64,000 bases of DNA from Opitutia bacterium (GCA_016217545.1 JACRHT010000004.1:1-64000); one strand, 5' to 3'; shown: positions 51,731 through 60,435, numbered from the stretch's first letter. Made by a program: numbers and translations. The notes: a model not told the origin generated them from the sequence alone.

Positions 51731-53845
51731 TTAGAAGCGATATTGGAGTTTCGCCTCGAAGACGTTGGCTTCGTAGTCAGCCTTGCCGTTATAGGCCGGG
51801 TCCTCGCTGTTCACATACGAGTAGCGGAACTGGATCGACGTGCGACGATCGAGCTGGCGCTTGTAGGTGAGGCCGACGACGTCGGTCTTGACGAGGGTGC
51901 CGTAGGGCGTGCTGACGGAGGAGTTGTTGATGAAGTTATCCGTCACTTCATAGCTGGTGTAGTCGACGAACACGTCGCTGCGGTCGTCGAGGACGTAGCC
52001 GCTGCTGAGGTTGTAGCTGACGTAGTCGTTGTTACTCTTCGTCACGAGACCGGCGGCCGTGCCAGTGGCGAACACCGCAGGCGTCGTCATCTCCTCCTTG
52101 GTGAAGCTGACGTTGCCTTGGACATACCAGCGGGCAGTCGCATTCCACGTGATCGACTCCGAGAAGATGCTCTGGTCGACATTCGCGCTTTCGCCGAACG
52201 GCAGGCCGACTTCCTGCGAGTTGATCTTCGTGTTCATGTAGTCATAGCGCGTCGTGCTCCGGAAATTCGGAGCCAGACGCCAGGTGAGGCGAAGATTGAA
52301 GTCGTTCGTCTCGAAGTCCTGGTTCGTGATGTAGGCCGGATAACGGTCGCTCGAGGTGATGGTATTCGGGGTCGTGTCACGCACGGCGCGGTAGTCGTTC
52401 TGGCGGGCCTTGTAGTAATACTGCGCGGCGACGGTGACGCCCGGGCGGGCATACCAGTTGGTCGTGAAGGCGATCTTCTGGGTGTCGCGCGTCAGCTCGC
52501 TGTCGCGGTCGATGGCGATCGATTGGGACGGCGTGCCCGGTTCCGCAATCTCCGTTTCCTGGAGCGTGCCATCGGAAGTGGAGGCATCCGCCCGGACGTT
52601 GAAGGTCACGTTTTGCACGCCGGTGTAGCGCAGCTCGACGCCGTAGTTATAGGTCTTCCACGACTTGTCGCTCTCGTTCAGGAGGTCTTCCTTGATCGTG
52701 ACCGTGACGGGGTTGAAGTTCGTCTCGACCAGATCAGCTTCGCTGTTCCAATCCGTCTTTTCGAAGCGGAGAGCCGGCACAATGGTAAGGTGCTCCAGCG
52801 GGCGATACATCAGGGCGATGTTCGCGATCGTCTGGGTCATCTCCGCAGTGCCGAGGTCGTGCCCCGGGAGCGAGTAGAAGCCTTCGTCGCGCGCCTGCTT
52901 GCCAGGATAGTTCTCGCTGTAGGCGGCATCGTAGCCGGCGCCGACGACGCGGCTGCCACTGAGGGTCGTGTCGATCTTGGTGCGGGAGACGGCCGTGGTG
53001 AGCTTAATCTGCTCGGTGATGTCGACGGCGTAGGAGCCGCGGACTTGGAACAAATCGAAGTCCTGACCTTCGCGATTCGTCACGTAGCGTTCCGCGGTGG
53101 GCTCGCCGACGCGGCGGCGGTTTTTCCGCGCGTTGTCGTATTCACCCTTGTCGGCACGGAGACCCAGGTTCCAGGCGGTCTTCTCGCCTTTTTTGGCGAC
53201 TTCACCTTGGACCACGTGGCGCTTCTCATCGATTTCCCAGAATCCCGGGATGATGTAGCGGGTGCTCGCGGCACTGATCGGGAAGCCCGAGTCAGACCAA
53301 GAGGTCGAGTTCTTCTCGCCCTTGCGGGTGATGTATTCGTAGCGGATACGGAACGACGGCTGATCCGGACGGTTCAGACCCGCTTCGAACCACAGGTTGC
53401 TGCGGTCGATGTGCATCGCCTCGTTGACAATGGCGAAGCTCTGACCGGTGGAGGGCCAGACACCGCCCATGCCGTTGTAGTAGGTGCGGAACTGCTTGAG
53501 CCCGGCCTTCACGAAACCGACTTCGTCCTTCGTGACGGAGATGTCGAGCAGGTAGTCGCCCTGACCCGCCATCGCCTGGGCGCGGATGAGGAGCGCGGTG
53601 CTGTCGTTGATCTGCTGCGCATAGCGCAGATCCTCGATGCCGAAGAAGCCGTCCTTGCGCATCTGGGTGGCGCGTTGGAACGCGGCGCGGTTGCCTTCTT
53701 GCAGCGAGTAACCGGAACCGAGCGTGATGTAATTTTCGAGTGCGGGCTCTTTTTCAGCCGCACCGAGAATGCTGGCCAGCCCGAGCAAGGTCGCGCAGGC
53801 GACCAGGGGGCGGCGGACTGAGTGGAGAAAAACAGGTGTTTTCAT
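51731..53845 (-). CDS. MtrB/PioB-family outer-membrane beta-barrel
   Basis: 704 residues with a signal peptide (about 1-30, ending LGAAE) and a long region of alternating aromatic/polar beta strands (for example ITLGSGYSLQEGN, LTIVPALRFEKTDW, VTVAAQYYYKARQNDYR). It ends in FEAKLQYRF, a C-terminal Phe typical of barrel insertion. Length and strand repeats fit MtrB/PioB porins, which sheathe an MtrA-type multiheme cytochrome and let electrons cross the outer membrane. The MtrA-like gene is immediately upstream (25 bases), as expected for a porin-cytochrome pair. I do not see the N-terminal CxxC of Shewanella MtrB. Confidence 0.82.
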   Translation of the reverse strand: MKTPVFLHSVRRPLVACATLLGLASILGAAEKEPALENYITLGSGYSLQEGNRAAFQRATQMRKDGFFGIEDLRYAQQINDSTALLIRAQAMAGQGDYLLDISVTKDEVGFVKAGLKQFRTYYNGMGGVWPSTGQSFAIVNEAMHIDRSNLWFEAGLNRPDQPSFRIRYEYITRKGEKNSTSWSDSGFPISAASTRYIIPGFWEIDEKRHVVQGEVAKKGEKTAWNLGLRADKGEYDNARKNRRRVGEPTAERYVTNREGQDFDLFQVRGSYAVDITEQIKLTTAVSRTKIDTTLSGSRVVGAGYDAAYSENYPGKQARDEGFYSLPGHDLGTAEMTQTIANIALMYRPLEHLTIVPALRFEKTDWNSEADLVETNFNPVTVTIKEDLLNESDKSWKTYNYGVELRYTGVQNVTFNVRADASTSDGTLQETEIAEPGTPSQSIAIDRDSELTRDTQKIAFTTNWYARPGVTVAAQYYYKARQNDYRAVRDTTPNTITSSDRYPAYITNQDFETNDFNLRLTWRLAPNFRSTTRYDYMNTKINSQEVGLPFGESANVDQSIFSESITWNATARWYVQGNVSFTKEEMTTPAVFATGTAAGLVTKSNNDYVSYNLSSGYVLDDRSDVFVDYTSYEVTDNFINNSSVSTPYGTLVKTDVVGLTYKRQLDRRTSIQFRYSYVNSEDPAYNGKADYEANVFEAKLQYRF

Positions 53846-53870
53846 CGCAATGTCCTAGAAAATTTTTGGG

Positions 53871-54644
53871 TTAGAAGCGGAGGGAGGAGCTGACGTGCGA
53901 GCCGTGGACGGCTTCGTGGCAGCCAGCGGACCAGCAGGTGCCGCGGGAGAGGAAGGAGCCGTGGTCACGGCCACCGATCATGATCTGACCGGACGAGGTG
54001 TTCTGCTGGAAGTGGCACTGCAAGCAGACGTTCGCGTTGCGGGCTTTCAGCATCTTGTCGTTCACGGAGCCGTGCGGGTTGTGGCACACGGTGCAGCCCT
54101 CGCGGGACGCTTCGTGTTCGAACACATACGGGCCACCCTGCGAGGTGTGGCACTTGAGGCAGGACTCGTTCATCGCGGCCAGGTTGGTGCCGCCCTCAGC
54201 GACCGCGTCGCCGGAGTGCGGGTTGTGGCAGTCGGAGCAGCTCATCTTGCCGGAGGCGACCGGGTGCGAATTCGGCAGCGAGAACTCGGCGCGCTTGTCG
54301 AGGTGGCATTGGTAGCAGGTCTCGGCCGTCGGATTGACGATCGTGCCCACACCGCCGCCGGCCTTGACGTGCAGCGAAGCCGGGCCGTGGCAGCTTTCGC
54401 AGCCCACTTCCTGGCCGTTCTTGCCGTCGGCGATCAGCTTCGCGTGCGTCGCGTCGCTGAATTCATGGGTGGTGTCCTCGTGGCATTGCGAGCATTTCGC
54501 AGAGCCAACGTAGGTAGCGCCCGCAATTTGCGGCGGCGCGACGATCGTGCGGTCAGAGACGACGCACGATACAAGAAGAAGTCCCCAAATGGCGGCTCCT
54601 CCGAAGATCAGTGTGCTTTTTGTCCAGCGCGGGTGAGTGCTCAT
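53871..54644 (-). CDS. MtrA/DmsE-type multiheme cytochrome c, putative lipoprotein
   Basis: 257 residues. The N-terminal hydrophobic segment ends in LLLVSC, a lipobox-like motif, suggesting lipid anchoring. Seven CxxCH motifs follow (CSQCH, CESCH, CYQCH, CSDCH, CLKCH, CTVCH, CLQCH). Near the C-terminus GTCWSAGCHEAVHGS provides a CxxxxCH that could hold an eighth haem. The linear spacing and NPHxG segments resemble DmsE/MtrA, which normally carry ten haems. It is the first gene of the conduit operon. With the MtrB-type barrel it should form the outer-membrane electron path. No extracellular MtrC/OmcA-like partner is in the window. Confidence 0.82.
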   Translation of the reverse strand: MSTHPRWTKSTLIFGGAAIWGLLLVSCVVSDRTIVAPPQIAGATYVGSAKCSQCHEDTTHEFSDATHAKLIADGKNGQEVGCESCHGPASLHVKAGGGVGTIVNPTAETCYQCHLDKRAEFSLPNSHPVASGKMSCSDCHNPHSGDAVAEGGTNLAAMNESCLKCHTSQGGPYVFEHEASREGCTVCHNPHGSVNDKMLKARNANVCLQCHFQQNTSSGQIMIGGRDHGSFLSRGTCWSAGCHEAVHGSHVSSSLRF

Positions 54645-54696
54645 GGCTGAAGCAGGGTGGTTAGGTTTGGTTTGGGTCTCCCGTTGATGTTCTATT

Positions 54697-54712
54697 CGCA
54701 AAAATTATTCCG
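54697..54712 (-). promoter_or_regulatory. Possible sigma-54-type promoter of the mtrA-like operon
   Basis: On the minus strand CGGAATAATTTTTGCG contains GG-N10-GC with a good TTTGC -12 half but a poor -24 half. It lies about 53 bases before the start codon. A chance match is possible. Confidence 0.25.
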
Positions 54713-54932
54713 GCAGCGTGACGAGTGTGTCAGATAGCTCCGCTTATGACTCCGCAGGCCTTGCGCACGTGTATGCAGGGGTTGTGTGTCGAGTCCCTCC
54801 GATGACACGACGCGAGCACGCAGTTGGCACAGCACATGGTCTTTTCTGTAGCGGCTCGGTTGGCACCCGGTTCAGGATTTTCCGCGGTATCACAAGCCGC
54901 GGCACGCAGTAGACAACTGATGCGGAGAGGAA

Positions 54933-55673
54933 TCACAATCCGAGAAACTGAATCGCGCAGCCGGCCGCGCAGATCGCGCCGCCGGCGACGGCATGGGAGT
55001 AACGCTCGAACCGCGGCGCCGCGATGAGGCGCACGCCTTGGCGCGCGAGCAACACCACCGCGAGCATCGAGCCGATCGTCAGCGCGCTGAACACGCCCAC
55101 GACCACCCACACATCGCTCCAGCTCCCTTGGGTAGCCGGATACATGACGAGCGGAATCATCGGCTCACACGGGCCGAAGACAAAAATCGTGAACAAAATC
55201 CACGGCGTCAGCTTGAAGCCCTCTGTCTCGCCGTGCGGATGCGCGTGCGCGCCCCCGTGTGAATGCGCGTGCGCGTGCGCCGGGCCGCCGTGGGTGTGCG
55301 CATGCGCGTGCGTCTGCGCGCGGAAGGCCTTCTTCAGTCCCCACGCACCATAGACCGCGCCGAATGCGATCATGGTCCAAGCCGCCAGATTGCCGCGGAT
55401 CTCCTCGATGAACTGCACGCGCTCCAGCCCGTAGCCGAAAATCACGCCGGCGACGGCCAGCAGAACCGAGCTGCCAACGTGGCCGAGTCCGCACAACGTC
55501 GTCCAGAAAATCGTGCGCGAGACCGACCATTTCCGCGCGCGCCCCATCACGATGAACGGCAGATAGTGGTCCGGTCCGGACAAGGTATGCAGCACCGCGA
55601 CCCCGGCCGTGCTGAGCATCAGCACCGACAGTTCCGGCTGACTGAGCACGTGCGCGTGAAATTCTGCGTTCAT
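54933..55673 (-). CDS. Putative nickel permease with His-rich loop (UreH/HupE-like)
   Basis: 246 residues with about six hydrophobic segments. The first carries VAVLHTLSGPDHYLPFIVMG, an HxxxxDH-type metal-transport motif. A cytoplasmic or periplasmic loop (about 120-155) is extremely rich in His with Ala/Gly/Thr, and FVFGPCEPMIPLVMYP follows. The layout resembles UreH-type and NiCoT-related transporters. It overlaps the hydrogenase protease gene by four bases, so a role in supplying nickel to the [NiFe] hydrogenase is the obvious inference. Metal specificity is not proven by sequence. Confidence 0.75.
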   Translation of the reverse strand: MNAEFHAHVLSQPELSVLMLSTAGVAVLHTLSGPDHYLPFIVMGRARKWSVSRTIFWTTLCGLGHVGSSVLLAVAGVIFGYGLERVQFIEEIRGNLAAWTMIAFGAVYGAWGLKKAFRAQTHAHAHTHGGPAHAHAHSHGGAHAHPHGETEGFKLTPWILFTIFVFGPCEPMIPLVMYPATQGSWSDVWVVVGVFSALTIGSMLAVVLLARQGVRLIAAPRFERYSHAVAGGAICAAGCAIQFLGL

Positions 55674-56209
55674 CGGCTCCCCTGCCCTTCGGCCGCCAGT
55701 CGCGCAGCCAGCGCGTGCATCGCGTGCACGACTTCCGGCACCGCCGCCGCCACTGCCGGCGACAAATCCGTGCACATGGGTTTCAGCTCTTCGACCGAAA
55801 TGGTGTAGAGATGAATCGTGGGCAATTGCCCCAGGAGAGCCGCGGCCGCAAAAAGGTCCTTCAACCCAAAGTCGTGCGCCCCGAGCCCGCGCGGCAGGTC
55901 GCCCACCTGGCGCGGTTGAAGGAAAGTGATGGCGCCGGCCGGTTGCCCGTCGCGCGTCGCGTCGACCATGACCACGTCGCGCATGCCTTCGAGCTCGAGC
56001 AGCAGGTTCACGCCTCCCGTGCCGCCATCGAGCGTGCGCACGCCGAACAGCGGCGGCTGCGTTTCGAGTTCGCGCACGACGTGGATCCCGACGCCCTCGT
56101 CCCCCATGAGCCAGTTGCCCACGCCGAGCAGGAGCACCTGCGCGGCGGGTTGCGGCGCCCCGAGTTCACGGGACGCCGGCACGGCAGAAAGCTCATCGAG
56201 GCCGATCAT
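55670..56209 (-). CDS. hyaD: Hydrogenase maturation protease HyaD/HupD
   Basis: 179 residues with VLLLGVGNWLMGDEGVGIHVVREL (metal-binding Glu) and TLDGGTGGVNLLLELEG (metal-binding Asp), then VMVDATRDG, all typical of peptidase family M52. It removes the C-terminal tail of the large subunit after nickel insertion. The large subunit encoded here has a 16-residue tail beyond AVH, its expected substrate. The gene overlaps the permease downstream and starts seven bases after hyaC. Confidence 0.9.
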   Translation of the reverse strand: MIGLDELSAVPASRELGAPQPAAQVLLLGVGNWLMGDEGVGIHVVRELETQPPLFGVRTLDGGTGGVNLLLELEGMRDVVMVDATRDGQPAGAITFLQPRQVGDLPRGLGAHDFGLKDLFAAAALLGQLPTIHLYTISVEELKPMCTDLSPAVAAAVPEVVHAMHALAARLAAEGQGSR

Positions 56210-56215
56210 GGCTGG

Positions 56216-56944
56216 TTACGGTTTCGATGGTTTGGTCGGCAGACCGGAGATGCCACTGGCGTGCTCCGCCTGAACCTTGCCCTTCTCCATGAACTTCCAG
56301 CCGCCGATGATGGACGTCAGCACGCCGTGGCCTTCCACGTAGTCGTGATACATCACGAGATAGACGTGAATGAACACGAACACGCCGAACAGCCACGTCA
56401 CCGCGTAGTGGAACACGCGCAGGTTCTGCTCGCTGCCAAACAGCGGCACGACCCACGCGAACAGCTGCGGAAACCAGTGGTCGCTCATCGGCGCGTAGAG
56501 CGCGAAGCCCGACGCGACCTGGAACAACGTGAGGAGTCCCGTGCCGGTGTAGGTGAAGTAGGCGACGGAGTTGTGGCCGAGGTTGCGCATCGGCTTGTAG
56601 CGCGACTGGAGGACGTCGACGGTCATGACGTCCACGACCTGCGTCATCTGCGCCTTCGAGAGCGGGAAGAAATTCCGCCAGCTCGCGTATTTGTTGCCGA
56701 CGAGCGACCAGTAGAGCCGGAACATGAAGTTCCCGAAGAACACGTAGGCGGTCACGAAGTGCACGAGGCGCAGCTTCCCGAACCAGAAGTTCTCCACCGC
56801 TTCGCCCGAATTCATGAACGCCGGCGGATGCGCGATGAAGTAACCGGTCGTGCACAGCGTGACGATGCACAGCGCGTTGATCCAATGGAACCAACGCACC
56901 GGCTGCTGCCACACGTAGACGCGTTGATAGTCGTGTGAGGGCAT
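56216..56944 (-). CDS. hyaC: Hydrogenase cytochrome b subunit HyaC/HupC
   Basis: 242 residues with four main helices: VRWFHWINALCIVTLCTTGYFI, KLRLVHFVTAYVFFGNFMFRLYW, YFTYTGTGLLTLFQVASGFALY and FHYAVTWLFGVFVFIHVYLVMYHDY. The His residues in these segments are the usual ligands of two b haems. It anchors the small/large dimer and passes electrons to quinone. A Shine-Dalgarno-like GGAGG precedes the start. hyaB ends 13 bases upstream. Confidence 0.92.
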   Translation of the reverse strand: MPSHDYQRVYVWQQPVRWFHWINALCIVTLCTTGYFIAHPPAFMNSGEAVENFWFGKLRLVHFVTAYVFFGNFMFRLYWSLVGNKYASWRNFFPLSKAQMTQVVDVMTVDVLQSRYKPMRNLGHNSVAYFTYTGTGLLTLFQVASGFALYAPMSDHWFPQLFAWVVPLFGSEQNLRVFHYAVTWLFGVFVFIHVYLVMYHDYVEGHGVLTSIIGGWKFMEKGKVQAEHASGISGLPTKPSKP

Positions 56945-56957
56945 GGGAGCCTCCGGG

Positions 56958-58676
56958 TTACTTCACCAGCAACTCGTGACGCGCGATTTCCTTCTTGTCC
57001 TCGTAGAGATGGACAGCGCAGGCGAGGCACGGGTCGAACGAGTGAATGGTGCGGATGATTTCGAGCGGCTGGTGCGGGTCGTGCACGGGCGTGCCGATCA
57101 GCGAAGCCTCGTAAGCGGAGCGCTGGCCCTTGCCGTCGCGCGGCGAGGCGTTCCAGGTGCTCGGAACCACCAGCTGGTAGTTCGCGATCTTCTGGTCGCC
57201 GATGACAATCCAGTGCGCGAGCGCGCCGCGCGGCGCCTCGGTGCAGCCGACGCCCTTCGCCATCTTCGGCCAGGTGCTCGGCTCCCATTTCTCGCGGGTA
57301 AAGGTGCGGGTCTCGCCCGCCTTGATGTTCGCGAGAAGCGTGTTGAAGAACTCGAGGCCCCACTTCGCCGCGAGCTGCGACTCGATCGCGCGGGCCGCGG
57401 TGCGGCCGAGCGTCGAGAACAGCACGGACGGAGGCGCCTTGAGCGCGCCGAGCGCGTCGGTGACCGCGCCCTTGATGTCGTCGTTGCCCGCGGCGTAGCC
57501 GACGAGCATGCGCGAGAGCGGACCGACCTCCATCGCGTGGCCCTTCCAGCGCGGCGTCTTCAGCCAGGAGTATTTTTTGTCGACGTCGAGGTGCTCGTAG
57601 GGCGGCTTCGGGCCGGAATACTTCAGGTTCGTCTCGCCGTCCCACGGGTGGAGGCCGCCGCCCTTCGAATATTCATACCACGAGTGGTCGATGAACTCCT
57701 TGATCTCGTCCTGATCGTTCTTCGGGTCGACGGGGTGAACTTCGTTCAGGTTGCGGCCGAGGATCGCGCCGCGCGGGAACTTGAAGCTCTTCACGTCTGC
57801 GAAGCCGTTCGTCGGCAGATCGCCGTAAACGAGATAGTTTTCGAGACCGCCGCCGATGCCCGCCCAGTCGAGATAGAACGGCGCGACCGCGAGCACGTCC
57901 GGGATGTAGACCTGTTCGACGAATTCTTTCGCGCGCTGCAGCGTCTGGCCGACGAAGGCGAGACGCTCGGCGTTGATCGCGTTGGCCTCGTCGATGTTGA
58001 TCGAGCACGGCACGCCGCCCACGAGATAATTCGGATGCGGATTCTTGCCGCCGAAGATCGTGTGGATCTTCACGATCTCCTTTTGCCACTCGAGCGCTTC
58101 GAGGTAATGGCCGACCGCCATCAAGTTCGCCTCGGGCGGAAGCTTGAACGCCGGATGGCCCCAGTAACCGTTGGCAAAGATGCCGAGCTGGCCGCTCTCG
58201 ACGAATTTCGTGAGCCGCTTCTGCAGCTCGACATAGTAATTCGGCGAGCTCTTCGGATACTTCGACAGCTTCTGCGCCAGCGCGGAGGTGGCGACCGGGT
58301 CAGCCTTCAGCGCGCTGATGACGTCGACCCAATCCAACGCATGCAAGTGATAGAAATGCACCACGTGGTCATGCATGTATTGCGTGCAGAACATGATGTT
58401 TCGGATCAGTTCTGCGTTCGCGGGGACGTGGATGCCGAGCGCGTCCTCGACGGAACGCACCGAAGCGAGCGCGTGCACCGTCGTGCACACGCCGCAAACG
58501 CGCTCGCAGAACGCCCAGGCGTCGCGCGGGTCGCGACCGCGGAGGATGATCTCCAAGCCGCGCACCATCGTGCCGGCGCTCCAGGCATCGACGATCTTGC
58601 CGTCTTTCACCTCCGCCTCGATGCGGAGGTGGCCTTCGATGCGAGTGACAGGATCAACAACAATTCTTTCGCTCAT
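56958..58676 (-). CDS. hyaB: [NiFe] hydrogenase large subunit
   Basis: 572 residues. The N-terminal nickel-binding motif is RVCGVC (Cys61, Cys64) and the C-terminal one is DPCLACAVH (Cys550, Cys553), followed by a 16-residue tail (LYEDKKEIARHELLVK) to be cleaved. IVVDPVTRIEGHLRIE at the start is typical of group 1 uptake hydrogenases. It oxidises H2 at the outer face of the inner membrane. A strong Shine-Dalgarno (GGAGGAG) precedes the ATG. hyaA ends 18 bases upstream. Confidence 0.95.
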   Translation of the reverse strand: MSERIVVDPVTRIEGHLRIEAEVKDGKIVDAWSAGTMVRGLEIILRGRDPRDAWAFCERVCGVCTTVHALASVRSVEDALGIHVPANAELIRNIMFCTQYMHDHVVHFYHLHALDWVDVISALKADPVATSALAQKLSKYPKSSPNYYVELQKRLTKFVESGQLGIFANGYWGHPAFKLPPEANLMAVGHYLEALEWQKEIVKIHTIFGGKNPHPNYLVGGVPCSINIDEANAINAERLAFVGQTLQRAKEFVEQVYIPDVLAVAPFYLDWAGIGGGLENYLVYGDLPTNGFADVKSFKFPRGAILGRNLNEVHPVDPKNDQDEIKEFIDHSWYEYSKGGGLHPWDGETNLKYSGPKPPYEHLDVDKKYSWLKTPRWKGHAMEVGPLSRMLVGYAAGNDDIKGAVTDALGALKAPPSVLFSTLGRTAARAIESQLAAKWGLEFFNTLLANIKAGETRTFTREKWEPSTWPKMAKGVGCTEAPRGALAHWIVIGDQKIANYQLVVPSTWNASPRDGKGQRSAYEASLIGTPVHDPHQPLEIIRTIHSFDPCLACAVHLYEDKKEIARHELLVK

Positions 58677-58694
58677 GGTGTGGCTCCTCCGGGG

Positions 58695-59846
58695 TTAGGA
58701 TTTGGACTCCGGGTTGTCCTTCTCGGCCTGCTCGGCGTTCTCGCCGGCGTGTTCGCCGATTTCGTGGCGCTTGCGGATGTTGGTCATCACGGCGTGGACG
58801 GCCGCGCCGCCCGCCGAAGCCGCCAACGCGGCAATGCCGAGCTTGTCGGCCGTCTGCTCGATGCCGAAGCCTGGGAACGCCGGCACGCGTTGGTAGAAAG
58901 GTCCGTTGTCCCAGAAATTCGCCTCGGAGCAACCGATGCACGGGTGACCCGACTGGATGGGGAAGCTGATGCCGCCGTTCCAGCGAATCGTGCCGCAGGA
59001 GTTGTAGGTCGACGGCCCGCGGCAACCGACCTTGTAGAGGCAGTAGCCCTTGCGCGCGTTCTCGTCGTCGAAGCTCTCGACGAAGAGACCGGCGTCGTAG
59101 TTCGGGCGGCGATAGCACGTGTCGTGCACGCGGCGCGAGTAGAACGCCTTCGGGCGGCCGAGATTGTCGAGCTGCGGGATGCGGTCGAACGTGAGCAGGT
59201 GCACCAGCACGCCGGCCATGACTTCCGCGATCGGCGGGCAGCCTTGGACGTTCACGATGGGTTTGCCGCCGATGATCTTGTGGATCGGCTTGGCGGAAGT
59301 CGGGTTCGGCTTCGCGGCCTGCACGCAACCGGAGCAGGCGCAGTTGCCCCACGCGACGACGGCCTTCGCGTCCTTCGCCACTTCCTCGGCGATCTGCAGC
59401 GCGGTGCGGCCGCCGATGCAGCAATACACGCCGTCCTCCGCCGTCGGCACGGAGCCTTCGATGCAGAGGAGATACTCACCCTTGTAATTCTTGATCGTGT
59501 CCTGGAGGGATTTCTCCGCTTGGTGACCGGAGGCGGCCATCAGCGTCTCGGAGTAGTCGAGCGAAACCTTGTCGAGCAGGATGTCGGCGACGATCGGGTG
59601 CGAGCTGCGGATGAAGGACTCGCTGCAGCACGTGCATTCCTGGAAATGCAGCCAGACAACGGGAATGCGCTTCTTCGTCTCGAGCGCCTTGGTCATTTGC
59701 GCCACGCCGGTTTGCTCCAGCCCGATACAGGCGCCCATCCAGGCGCAGAACTGCAGGAAGTCACGTCGGCTTACGCCGCGCGCCAACATGTGTTCGTAGA
59801 TCGTTTCGTCCTTCTTTTGGGGTTTCGTTGCCGATTCGATTTCCAT
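58695..59846 (-). CDS. hyaA: [NiFe] hydrogenase small subunit, oxygen-tolerant type
   Basis: 383 residues. The Tat signal has SRRDFLQF (Arg27-Arg28). The proximal cluster ligands are Cys71, Cys74, Cys169 and Cys203. In addition Cys73 (in ECTCCSESF) and Cys174 (in GNCACSGC) fall exactly where E. coli Hyd-1 and Ralstonia MBH have the two extra cysteines of the [4Fe-3S] cluster (mature positions 19 and 120). Medial and distal ligands are in CYRR, GYCLYKVGC, YNSC and HPCIGC. A C-terminal helix (LGIAALAASAGGAAVHAVM) anchors it. I chose the ATG at 59846 because it precedes the Tat signal with a conventional n-region. Confidence 0.94.
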   Translation of the reverse strand: MEIESATKPQKKDETIYEHMLARGVSRRDFLQFCAWMGACIGLEQTGVAQMTKALETKKRIPVVWLHFQECTCCSESFIRSSHPIVADILLDKVSLDYSETLMAASGHQAEKSLQDTIKNYKGEYLLCIEGSVPTAEDGVYCCIGGRTALQIAEEVAKDAKAVVAWGNCACSGCVQAAKPNPTSAKPIHKIIGGKPIVNVQGCPPIAEVMAGVLVHLLTFDRIPQLDNLGRPKAFYSRRVHDTCYRRPNYDAGLFVESFDDENARKGYCLYKVGCRGPSTYNSCGTIRWNGGISFPIQSGHPCIGCSEANFWDNGPFYQRVPAFPGFGIEQTADKLGIAALAASAGGAAVHAVMTNIRKRHEIGEHAGENAEQAEKDNPESKS

Positions 59847-59981
59847 GGTTGCGAAGCGGCGCGCTCGTGCGTGGGGCGGGAACGTCGCGTTAGGGTTGAG
59901 TAACAAGAAACAATAAGGAGTCGTGTGTCCTGACTGCGTCCCCAGAGTAGCGGAGCGCGCGGATCGCGCATATGCACCGCT

Positions 59982-59997
59982 TGGCAAAGGGTGCGCA
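59982..59997 (+). promoter_or_regulatory. Possible sigma-54-type promoter of the hyp cluster
   Basis: TGGCAAAGGGTGCGCA has GG-N10-GC spacing and a good -24 half (TGGCA) but lacks the TT of the -12 half. It is 63 bases before hypA, in the region shared with the divergent hydrogenase genes. Hydrogenase genes are often sigma-54 dependent; support here is weak. Confidence 0.28.
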
Positions 59998-60060
59998 GTC
60001 GTTGGCGAAAATTCGCTCTCCGCTCGACGCGCGCGCCCGCCGGGTGCAATGCATTTCCCC

Positions 60061-60435
60061 ATGCACGAAGTCGGCATCATCGAGTCCGCGCTCGAGGTGA
60101 TTCGCCGCGAGGCGCGCACTCATCAGGCGACCCGGGTCACCCGCGTCGTGATGCGCATCGGCGCGATTTCCGGCGTGGACGTCGACGCGCTGCGCTTCGG
60201 CTTCGAGGCGTGCACGCCCGGCTCCATCGCCGAGGGTGCCGAGTTCGAGATCGAATCCATCCCGGCGCGCGCCCACTGTAAAGACTGCGCCACGGACTTC
60301 ACCATCGAGAGCGGCTTCATCTTCCAATGCCCGCACTGCGGCGCGTTCTCCGGCGACGTCCGCTCGGGCAAGGAGCTCGAACTCACCCGCCTCGAATTCG
60401 CCACCGACACATCCCCTTCCGACCATGTCCGCTGA
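60061..60435 (+). CDS. hypA: Hydrogenase nickel incorporation protein HypA
   Basis: 124 residues. I start at ATG 60061 because MHEVGIIESAL places the essential nickel-binding His at position 2; the upstream in-frame ATG at 60049 would bury it. Zinc-binding pairs CKDC and CPHC are in the C-terminal half. It delivers nickel with HypB. Its end overlaps hypB by 11 bases. Confidence 0.92.
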   Translation: MHEVGIIESALEVIRREARTHQATRVTRVVMRIGAISGVDVDALRFGFEACTPGSIAEGAEFEIESIPARAHCKDCATDFTIESGFIFQCPHCGAFSGDVRSGKELELTRLEFATDTSPSDHVR

